Below, piece by piece: positions 27,052 through 33,934 of a stretch of 36,573 nucleotides of DNA. The notes beneath the pieces are model-generated. The model was given only the letters and a program-made list of their open reading frames with translations, did not search any database and was not told where the DNA came from. The DNA is from an uncultured bacterium (GTDB lineage: Bacteria; Patescibacteriota; Minisyncoccia; Moranbacterales; GWC2-37-73). The stretch is from assembly GCA_903851135.1 (NCBI GenBank), contig CAINNK010000018.1, positions 1-36,573 of the forward strand. The letters are read 5' to 3'. Position 1 is the stretch's first letter; every line of letters starts with the position of its first letter. A program made the translations under genes and the position numbers.

Positions 27052-27792
27052 TTAGCGAAGATTATTCCAAAGCAAATTAAAGATGGCTCGTTGGGTGTCG
27101 GCGATTTGTTTGGACTCGATAATGACGCCGATTTTTTCTTCGCCCAGGGAAATGATAGCGACTTTGTCTTGGTAGATGTTAATTTCGTTGGTGATGGAGA
27201 ATTTGTTTTTGGGGATCATGAGCGTTTGGCGCAATTCTTGCTTGTTGTCGTTGAGATGATTGTGGGCATATTCATCAGTGGGCATGATTAGCTTCTGTTT
27301 GATTTTTTTGGCAACTCTTTTTTTGATGTAGGTGCTGATGGCACTTTCGGAAAAAAGTTTGTAGATTCCTTCGAAAGTTGCAAAGCCAAGCACCTCTGAC
27401 CCATCTGGAAGATCAAGCATTTCATAATAAGCAGCGACGAGGCCTTCTTTGCCTTCGTAGAATTTAATTTTTGGTTTGGCTGGGGAAGTTGAAGTTAGCA
27501 GTGAGAGATCAGGAATAAGATTGTCTAAAATTTCTTTTTGGCGATCAATAATTTTCTTGAGTTTTTGGGGCTGAACTGCGCCATAGAGTTTTCTTTTGCC
27601 AGAAATGCTCACTTCCAAGAGACCTTTCTCAAGCATTCCACCCAGGAATTCATAAATCGTGCCGCGTTTGAGGTCTGATTTTTGGGCGAGTTTAGAAATG
27701 GTAGCTGGGCCGTTTTCCAAGGCAACTAGGTATAAGCGGGCTTCTTTTTGGCTCAAACCAAGTTTTTGAAGTTGACTCAAAGGTTTTTCCAT
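27052..27792 (-). CDS. TrmB-like transcriptional regulator (module 3)
   Basis: LGLSQKEARLYLVALENGPATISKLAQKSDLKRGTIYEFLGGMLEKGLL. Confidence 0.9.
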   Translation of the reverse strand: MEKPLSQLQKLGLSQKEARLYLVALENGPATISKLAQKSDLKRGTIYEFLGGMLEKGLLEVSISGKRKLYGAVQPQKLKKIIDRQKEILDNLIPDLSLLTSTSPAKPKIKFYEGKEGLVAAYYEMLDLPDGSEVLGFATFEGIYKLFSESAISTYIKKRVAKKIKQKLIMPTDEYAHNHLNDNKQELRQTLMIPKNKFSITNEINIYQDKVAIISLGEEKIGVIIESKQIADTQRAIFNLLWNNLR

Positions 27793-27816
27793 AGCTTTAA
27801 GTTAGTTGTTTAAATA

Positions 27817-27923
27817 TTCCGACACTTTAGCTAAGCTTATTATAGTACACTAGATATAATATGTAAATATAGCTATAAATTAGGCAAAAGTGTCGGAAAA
27901 ACCTCAAAAACAAAGCGTCGGAA
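27817..27923. promoter_or_regulatory. Three operator-like sites of module 3
   Basis: TTCCGACACTTT (27817-27828), AAAGTGTCGGAA (27887-27898), AAAGCGTCGGAA (27912-27923). Confidence 0.7.
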
Positions 27924-27928
27924 AAGTC

Positions 27929-27957
27929 TTGACAAACCTCAAAATTCGTGCTAAGCT
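27929..27957 (+). promoter_or_regulatory. Predicted promoter of module 3 operon
   Basis: TTGACA N17 TAAGCT. Confidence 0.65.
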
Positions 27958-28016
27958 AGACCGTTAATGAATTTTCAGTTAACAATGTTACTTAACAATA
28001 AAAAACGGAGACAATC

Positions 28017-28442
28017 ATGCACGGTAATGAAATTATTGATTGCGATGCTTTTCCATTTGTTCCTCCAGGATGGATGATTAAGGAACACAGAAAGGGTGGG
28101 AAGTTAGAATGGGTTTCTGAAAAAATTTCTTTGTATTTTTCTGCGGAACAGGAAAAAGGAGAAGGCATAAATGGTTTTGAGCTTCAGAAAAAATTGGAAA
28201 CAAAGCAAGTGCTCAATGCTAATGTCCTTGATTCCTTGCTTATTAATAAGGACCGTATTCCAGTGGAATGGGAAGATAAATGGGTATTTTTCTGGGGAAC
28301 AATTTATGTTTGCTATTGTGATCGACAGGAAATTTTAGCTGTCCGTTGTCTTAGGAGCAGTGACGGCCAATGGGAAGGAGATTATGGTGTTATTAATTTT
28401 AATTTCAAATGCAATTTTCCTGCTGCAATACTCATAAATTAA
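28017..28442 (+). CDS. Hypothetical protein, 141 aa
   Basis: ORF with ACGGAGAC SD. Confidence 0.75.
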   Translation: MHGNEIIDCDAFPFVPPGWMIKEHRKGGKLEWVSEKISLYFSAEQEKGEGINGFELQKKLETKQVLNANVLDSLLINKDRIPVEWEDKWVFFWGTIYVCYCDRQEILAVRCLRSSDGQWEGDYGVINFNFKCNFPAAILIN

Positions 28443-28476
28443 AATATTTGTTTAAAAACAAAAAATGGAGACTGTA

Positions 28477-29193
28477 ATGAATCCAGAACATCTTGAAATA
28501 CTGAAAGGCGGAATCGAGAAATGGAATGACTTCCGTGAAGGTCAATGTGGCGATAAAATCCCAGATTTTAGTGGCGCAGATTTAAGCGGAATGAATCTTC
28601 AGAAAGCTAAATTTGAAAATGCAAACATGAATGGGGTGGATTTTACTTTTGCTGACTTAACTGGAGCTGACTTAAGTGAAGCAGGGTTAGCAAGCTCATG
28701 CTTTAATAAGGCAACACTTGTTTCAACTAATTTTAGTCGAGCAAGTCTTTGTGGGGCAATTTTCAGAATGGCAAATGCTGAGTATGCACTTTTTGATTCG
28801 GCTAATCTTAAAAGAACAAGATTCGGATTAGCAAATTTAAATGGCGCTTGCCTGGCTAATGCTGACCTAAGAAATGCAAAATTTAATGAAGCAAGTCTTG
28901 TTTGGGCTGATTTGCATTTTGCATGTCTTTATAAAACAAGTTTTTATAAAGCTAATGCTACCTGCGCGAGCTTTAATGGTGCTAACTTGATGAAGTCTAG
29001 TTTTTATCATACAAATCTAGCGCAAGCAACATTCAGAAAAGCTGATTTAACGGAAGCTATAATGAGAAGGTCAAATATTTTTAGCACTGTTTTCGCAGAA
29101 GCATGCTTAGAGTCGGCAGACTTCAGAAAAGTTGAGAATTATTATGGAGCTAGTTTTAGATTTGCAAAAACGAAGGATATGAAAAGATGGTAA
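28477..29193 (+). CDS. Pentapeptide repeat protein
   Basis: Repeated A(D/N)LxxA/xF motifs: GADLSGMNLQKAKFENANMNGVDFTFADLTGADL...; ATG 28477 behind GGAGACTGTA. Confidence 0.9.
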   Translation: MNPEHLEILKGGIEKWNDFREGQCGDKIPDFSGADLSGMNLQKAKFENANMNGVDFTFADLTGADLSEAGLASSCFNKATLVSTNFSRASLCGAIFRMANAEYALFDSANLKRTRFGLANLNGACLANADLRNAKFNEASLVWADLHFACLYKTSFYKANATCASFNGANLMKSSFYHTNLAQATFRKADLTEAIMRRSNIFSTVFAEACLESADFRKVENYYGASFRFAKTKDMKRW

Positions 29194-29229
29194 ATTTAAA
29201 CTTATCGTTAAACAAAAAAAGGAGATAAT

Positions 29230-29778
29230 ATGAAAACAAAAAAGACGGCCGTTCCGACCTGGCTGAAGAAATATAAGGTTGGCAGCGGAAGTTTCTTTTA
29301 TAACGGAGAGAGAATTTCCTATTCAATCATCAGCAAAGATTTTGAACCAAGATTTCCTGGCTTCGTTGGTTTTCCGGAAGGACACCTCTTTATTTCAGAA
29401 GAGGTGCCTAAAGACTATCGGAAGCCAATATTGATTCATGAGTTCGTTGAATTCACTGAATTTGCAGGGCAAGTTGATCGGTGTCGAAGAGCAGTAGTTC
29501 GTGAATTATTTCATGCCCCCAAGGGCGAGGAATACTCAAGATATTTGGAATATCGAAAGACATTCTTCGAAAGACTTATTGAATTCTATCGCGACTCTAA
29601 TGATGTGAGCGATGAATTTAAAATGGAAATTCAAGGGAGCTATGAGCTGTTGAAAAAGCTGATAGCTCAGCTGGAGACAGAAGATCTTCCAACAGAATGT
29701 CTCGGCGGTCATTCTCTCAAAGAATTCAATAACTTGGATGTCTTTGCAAGAAGGAATATTATCTTGAGAGAAGATTAA
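29230..29778 (+). CDS. Hypothetical protein, 182 aa
   Basis: ORF with AGGAGATAAT SD; flanked by TCGTTAAACAAAAA direct repeats. Confidence 0.75.
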   Translation: MKTKKTAVPTWLKKYKVGSGSFFYNGERISYSIISKDFEPRFPGFVGFPEGHLFISEEVPKDYRKPILIHEFVEFTEFAGQVDRCRRAVVRELFHAPKGEEYSRYLEYRKTFFERLIEFYRDSNDVSDEFKMEIQGSYELLKKLIAQLETEDLPTECLGGHSLKEFNNLDVFARRNIILRED

Positions 29779-29798
29779 ACGGTCGTTAAACAAAAACC

Positions 29799-29824
29799 TA
29801 AAGAGCCTGACCAGCTCTTTTTTA
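29799..29824 (+). terminator. Rho-independent terminator
   Basis: AAAGAGC-CTGACCA-GCTCTTTTTT. Confidence 0.75.
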
Positions 29825-29893
29825 TTTGGAAAGGTCACTAATTGACTTAAGTGGGAAAATCCTTTAAGATGAATATTAGTTAGTAATCAGCCT

Positions 29894-29966
29894 CGGGGCG
29901 TGGTGTCAACGGCTAGCACGAGTGGTTTGGGACCATTTAGACAGGGTTCGAATCCCTGCGCCCCGA
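29894..29966 (+). tRNA. tRNA-Pro(UGG)
   Basis: Acceptor CGGGGCG/CGCCCCG (C1:G72), anticodon loop TTTGGGA (anticodon TGG, G37), T-arm CAGGG-TTCGAAT-CCCTG; CCA not encoded. Confidence 0.93.
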
Positions 29967-29975
29967 CATAAACTG

Positions 29976-30014
29976 AAAACAGAGAAGACTTTTTGAGTCT
30001 TCTCTGTTTTTAGT
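29976..30014 (+). terminator. Terminator after tRNA-Pro
   Basis: AAAACAGAGAAGACT-TTTTG-AGTCTTCTCTGTTTT. Confidence 0.85.
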
Positions 30015-30025
30015 TTTATATTGAG

Positions 30026-30302
30026 GCAGGGATTCGAACCGGCAGAAGTGAGCGCCGAGAGCAGACGAGGCAAGCGAACATAGATGAATGCGACCATAGG
30101 AGCATTCAGCTCTGCCGCGGGCAACGAGCAATCAGTAGATTGCGAGGCGGAAATCCCTGCGCCCCATATAAAAGACAGGGATTCGAAGGGTATTTCAAAA
30201 AAGCAAACGATTTTGCTTTTTGAAAACCCAGGCTCCGGAGGAGAGTTTTCTCTGTGTACTCACGAGAAAGTTTGGATGAGGAGGAATCCCTGCGCCCTGA
30301 CA
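30026..30302. repeat. Two tandem units bounded by tRNA-Pro T-arm/acceptor fragments
   Basis: CAGGGATTCGAA at 30028 and 30176; AATCCCTGCGCCC(C/T) at 30152 and 30285, matching tRNA 3' end 29951-29964. Confidence 0.7.
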
Positions 30303-30334
30303 ACAAAAGCATACCAAGTTGGTATGCTTTTGTT
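30302..30334. terminator. Perfect 14-bp hairpin
   Basis: AACAAAAGCATACC-AAGTT-GGTATGCTTTTGTT. Confidence 0.8.
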
Positions 30335-30405
30335 ATTTTTATTATCTAGCGAAGCGAGCGAAATGAAAGTAATCTTTCATTTCCGAACGAGCGACGATAA
30401 CAAAA

Positions 30406-30472
30406 GGTTAATACCTCGAGGCTTGCCTCGTGAGCCCGAAGGGTCCAGGGCTTGCCCTGGGGTATTAATACC
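30406..30472. repeat. Cloverleaf-like multi-hairpin element
   Basis: AATACC[CGAGG-CTTG-CCTCG][CCC-GAA-GGG][CCAGGG-CTTG-CCCTGG]GGTATT. Confidence 0.75.
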
Positions 30473-30475
30473 CTT

Positions 30476-31207
30476 TTATTTTGCGCCAGCCCAAAGGGTT
30501 TCGAAGATGGATTTGAAACTTTCGTGAATGTCTTTGCTATCGATAATGAAAGAGAATTTTTCTTTGTAGGAAATGATGGCAATTTTATTTTTTTCATAGA
30601 TCAACATTTCGATATTGATTTTGAAAAAATTGGGTGGTAGGAACTTTGATTTTCGTAAATGTTCAACATTTTTTCCAGAAAGCTCATGCATCTGCTGGGT
30701 TTCTGGCATTAGTACACGCGAAGATATTTTTTTCTTGAATCTTTCAGGTCTGTAGAATTTTTCAAAAAAGTCATCGCCGAAATCTGAGATATATGTGTCT
30801 GAAAACATCATCAGAATTTCTTGGTTAGGCACTTCAGCGGTTTTCATGAGAACTTCTTTGATGCCTTCGTCACCTTCGAAATAGCGAATTTCAGGCTTGT
30901 TGTCGATGAGATTTGTGAAGGCCAAAAGCTGAGGAATGAGATTGGAGATTTCTTTTTTTCTTTCTTCCATGATTCTTTCCAAATCTCGTGGGTCTTCGGC
31001 AAAATAGTGTGTTTTACCATCTTTTTTGATGGCACTAATCAGGCCCCTTTCTTTTAGGTTTTCAAGTGAAAGGTATACCGTGGTACGTTTGATGCCAGCT
31101 TGGCGAGCAATACGACTGACAGAAGTCTGGCCAAGTTCAAGGGCGGCGAGATAGATCTTCGCTTCGTTTTCGCTCAGACCCGCGTTTTGAAGTTGTTTGT
31201 GGAGCAT
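30476..31207 (-). CDS. TrmB-like transcriptional regulator (module 4)
   Basis: MLHKQLQNAGLSENEAKIYLAALELGQTSVSRIARQAGIKRTTVYLSLENLKERGLI; ORF extension to 31327 reads through the 31235-31326 element. Confidence 0.9.
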   Translation of the reverse strand: MLHKQLQNAGLSENEAKIYLAALELGQTSVSRIARQAGIKRTTVYLSLENLKERGLISAIKKDGKTHYFAEDPRDLERIMEERKKEISNLIPQLLAFTNLIDNKPEIRYFEGDEGIKEVLMKTAEVPNQEILMMFSDTYISDFGDDFFEKFYRPERFKKKISSRVLMPETQQMHELSGKNVEHLRKSKFLPPNFFKINIEMLIYEKNKIAIISYKEKFSFIIDSKDIHESFKSIFETLWAGAK

Positions 31208-31234
31208 AAAATTATAAAAAAATAAAACATAAAT

Positions 31235-31326
31235 TGTCATCCCGAGGAGCACAGTAGTGCGACGTGAGAATCTGCGCTCAGATTTCTCGATTCTTTCGTC
31301 TGCTGGCGAATTCACTCGAAATGACA
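31235..31326. mobile_element. MITE-like element with TGTCAT(C/T)(C/T)CGAG terminal inverted repeats
   Basis: TGTCATCCCGAGGAGCACAG ... CTCGAAATGACA, internal GAGAATCTG-CGCT-CAGATTTCTC hairpin. Confidence 0.65.
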
Positions 31327-31340
31327 CAAATATAGAACTC

Positions 31341-31357
31341 TGTCATCGTAAATGACA
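31341..31357. promoter_or_regulatory. Candidate operator of module 4
   Basis: TGTCAT-CGTAA-ATGACA. Confidence 0.5.
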
Positions 31358-31452
31358 ACACTTTTATCATAGCATATCTTGAGGAAAAAGGCAACAGATA
31401 AGCAAAAAGTAATCTTAAATTTTAAGTCTTAAAAATAAAAATGACATTACTA

Positions 31453-31481
31453 GTGACAAAACTTTAATTTAGTGTTATACT
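31453..31481 (+). promoter_or_regulatory. Predicted promoter of module 4 accessory gene
   Basis: GTGACA N17 TATACT. Confidence 0.6.
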
Positions 31482-31483
31482 TT

Positions 31484-31531
31484 GTTGTTACGATGAATAA
31501 GTAGTTTGAAACATTGTGGCAACCGTTTTTT
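31484..31531 (+). promoter_or_regulatory. 5'-terminal leader hairpin followed by T-tract
   Basis: GTTGTTACGATG ... CATTGTGGCAAC then CGTTTTTTG. Confidence 0.55.
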
Positions 31532-31581
31532 GAAAATTTAAGTGCTCAATTAATGTAGTTAAAATAAAAAAGGATAGAATC

Positions 31582-31959
31582 ATGAAAAAGATTTTTGGTA
31601 ATTTCGTACATTTCCTTTGGGAAATTCCTGTATTGCTGTTAGTGTTAGTGGGGCATGCGATAAACAGTGCGTGGGTATCTTGCGTTGTTGGTGTGGGATG
31701 TTATTTCCTGTGGTTTTTTATCAAAAAAATCACATACAAAATGGGGGCAGAGAGGCAGAAGCAGATGTTAATAGGATGTAGGATTTTTAACATTGCAGGC
31801 TTCTTTGCTTTTTTGCTCAGCTTAGATCTTGGTACGCCACTTGTGTTTGATACTATGGAGACTTTCTTTATAAGTCTACATAATCCAAGTGTTATTGTTA
31901 TGTCTACCACGTTGATGTGCGGGGGTGCGTTATGGCAGAAAGCAAAATATGCCAAGTAA
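31582..31959 (+). CDS. Small polytopic membrane protein, 125 aa
   Basis: Three to four hydrophobic segments. Confidence 0.75.
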   Translation: MKKIFGNFVHFLWEIPVLLLVLVGHAINSAWVSCVVGVGCYFLWFFIKKITYKMGAERQKQMLIGCRIFNIAGFFAFLLSLDLGTPLVFDTMETFFISLHNPSVIVMSTTLMCGGALWQKAKYAK

Positions 31960-31986
31960 TGCTCCCGTAGCTTGATTTTGGTCACG

Positions 31987-32027
31987 CCCCCCCCAGTTCG
32001 TGGTATCGAACTGGGGGATTTTTTTAT
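31987..32027 (+). terminator. Rho-independent terminator
   Basis: CCCCCCAGTTCG-tggtat-CGAACTGGGGGATTTTTTT. Confidence 0.9.
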
Positions 32028-32216
32028 TCAAAAATCAAACACGCAATGCGAAGTGTTTTTTATTTTTTATTTCTTAAACCCTTCCAAATGCTGCTACAGT
32101 TTCAAAATCCATTGGGCTTGTTGGGGATAAAAATATTTTCTAAGCTTCTTAATGTTAGTTTGTTTTATCTCAGCATCTCCTATATTATAAAAAGATAAGT
32201 TAACTTAAAGAAAAAT

Positions 32217-33305
32217 ATGAACCTTAATGATTTAGGTTGGGAAAAATATCGGGAAAGTTTGAAAGATCAAGAAGGGATTGTTCTGGAAAATGTCGGCAGA
32301 GTCGCGGTGGAAAACCGGGGCGGCTATTTGCTGTGGTGCCAAGCTGGCGAACTGGAGGGTATTGTGCGGGGAAAATTCATGAATACAAATAAATTGGACA
32401 GTCAATATCCAAAAGTTGGCGACTGGGTGATTTTTGAAAAACTTTCCGGTGAGCAAAAAGCGGTTATTGTTTCGATTCTGCCACGACAGAGCAAACTTTC
32501 TCGTCGAAGAGTGGCCAAAGACCGAGAAGCAATTTTGGACAAAAAAGAAGAGCAAATTATTGCGACTAATGTTGATTTGGTTTTTGTGGTGCAAGGATTG
32601 GACGGGGATTTTAATCTTGCTCGTTTGGAAAGATATGTGGCGATGGCTAAAGAGGGAAATTGTCGACCAATCATCTTGCTGAATAAATGTGACGCAGTTA
32701 GTGATGGTCAAGCAAAATTCGAGCAAGTCAAAAAGGCGCTGCCAGGAATCGAGATATTTTTGATTAGTGCTACGAAAGAAATCGGGCTTGAAAAAGTTCG
32801 TGCGCTTATTGAAATTGGAATTTCGGTGGTCTTTGTTGGTTCATCTGGAGCTGGAAAGTCGACGTTGATTAATAAATTGTTGGGAAACCATAGTCAGGAA
32901 ACCAGAGAAGTCAGAACTGACGACAGCAAAGGAAAACACACAACAACCAAAAGAGAACTGATTTTGCTGCCTAGCGGTGGAATTTTGATTGATACGCCTG
33001 GGATGCGAGAATTGGGATTGTGGGCTGGGACTGAAGCGGTGGTGGAAGCTTTTGATGACATTGAGGCGCTTGTTGAAAAATGTAAATTTAGCGATTGTGA
33101 TCATCAGGTGAGCAAGGGCTGCGCAATTATTGAAGCTGTCGAAAAAGGCGATTTAGTTAAAGAAAGATATGAAAATTTTTTGAAACTTCGAAATGAGCTT
33201 AGTCCGAAAATTTTTCAGGAAAAAAGAAAAATACAAGATGCTCAAAAACGCACTTTGCGAAAAGACATTAAACAAAAAGAATTTAGAAAGAAAAAACAAA
33301 TATAA
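32217..33305 (+). CDS. rsgA: Ribosome small subunit-dependent GTPase A (circularly permuted)
   Basis: NKCDAVSD, GSSGAGKSTLINKLLG, DTPGMRELGLW, Zn motif CKFSDCDHQVSKGC. Confidence 0.95.
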   Translation: MNLNDLGWEKYRESLKDQEGIVLENVGRVAVENRGGYLLWCQAGELEGIVRGKFMNTNKLDSQYPKVGDWVIFEKLSGEQKAVIVSILPRQSKLSRRRVAKDREAILDKKEEQIIATNVDLVFVVQGLDGDFNLARLERYVAMAKEGNCRPIILLNKCDAVSDGQAKFEQVKKALPGIEIFLISATKEIGLEKVRALIEIGISVVFVGSSGAGKSTLINKLLGNHSQETREVRTDDSKGKHTTTKRELILLPSGGILIDTPGMRELGLWAGTEAVVEAFDDIEALVEKCKFSDCDHQVSKGCAIIEAVEKGDLVKERYENFLKLRNELSPKIFQEKRKIQDAQKRTLRKDIKQKEFRKKKQI

Positions 33306-33345
33306 AGTCAATGTACTCTTTAGTTTTTAGAAGCTAAGTTAACAA

Positions 33346-33458
33346 TTTTTACGAGCTCGTTTACTTTTTAGGACACGCACCTTGGTCAGGAACTATGACC
33401 AAGGGCTCAGGCTTCCTGTCAGGCGCTATGGTCTAAAAAGCAAACAAACTCATAAAAA
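33346..33458. repeat. 113-bp structured repeat, copy 2
   Basis: TTTTTACGAGCTCGTTTACTTTTTAGGACA ... GTCTAAAAAGCAAACAAACTCATAAAAA; CTTGGTCA/TGACCAAG hairpin. Confidence 0.8.
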
Positions 33459-33543
33459 TTCAGAAGTAATATTTGTTTAGAGTTATATATCTTGTATGAC
33501 TTAACAATGTAGCAATATAGCAATTTGAATTTCTTGTTTAAGC

Positions 33544-33614
33544 TTGACTTTTTCATTTTTATCCTGTATAATGAATTTGTAGAAGTAACGGGTGAAAGCC
33601 ACGTTACTTTTTTT
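33544..33614 (+). promoter_or_regulatory. Strong promoter immediately followed by an intrinsic terminator-like hairpin
   Basis: TTGACT N17 TATAAT; AAGTAACG-ggtgaaagcca-CGTTACTTTTTTTG. Confidence 0.7.
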
Positions 33615-33664
33615 GTTTATTAATTAGTAATAACATAATCATTTTTGTCAAAATATGGCAAAAA

Positions 33665-33817
33665 ATGAGCAAAAACAAAATGGAAAACAAAAACTGTCCT
33701 CATTGTGAGGCAAAAAAAGTGGAAGAGCGGGCCAACGATGAATTTTCATTGGCAGTGCTTATCTCTCTTGTTCCAATGCTCGTTTTCGTTTTATTTGGAC
33801 AAGTCGGTCTTTTCTAA
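33665..33817 (+). CDS. 50-aa microprotein with CPHC motif and one TM helix
   Basis: MSKNKMENKNCPHCEAKKVEERANDEFSLAVLISLVPMLVFVLFGQVGLF*; below the ORF-track size cutoff. Confidence 0.6.
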   Translation: MSKNKMENKNCPHCEAKKVEERANDEFSLAVLISLVPMLVFVLFGQVGLF

Positions 33818-33847
33818 ACCGAACCTTAAAGTCCAAGTGACGAAAGA

Positions 33848-33876
33848 AGCCGCTAGTGAAACTGTCGGCTTTTTTT
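33848..33876 (+). terminator. Rho-independent terminator
   Basis: AAGCCG-ctagtgaaactgt-CGGCTTTTTTTG. Confidence 0.75.
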
Positions 33877-33934
33877 GTTGTCTTTTTTGTGGTATCTTGG
33901 TGAATATAGGGAATAATTCTTTGTTTGAAATATT

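Noticed and set aside
29906-30312. ORFs over the tRNA-Pro and tRNA-derived units
   Set aside because: They translate a tRNA gene, a terminator and repeat fragments; no RBS or protein-like composition.
31208-31327. N-terminal extension MSFRVNSPADERIEKSERRFSRRTTVLLGMT... of the module 4 TrmB ORF
   Set aside because: Read-through of the MITE-like element; the family start is MLHKQLQNAGLSENE at 31207.
31986-31994. C9 homopolymer as contingency locus
   Set aside because: It lies in the stem of a terminator outside any reading frame.
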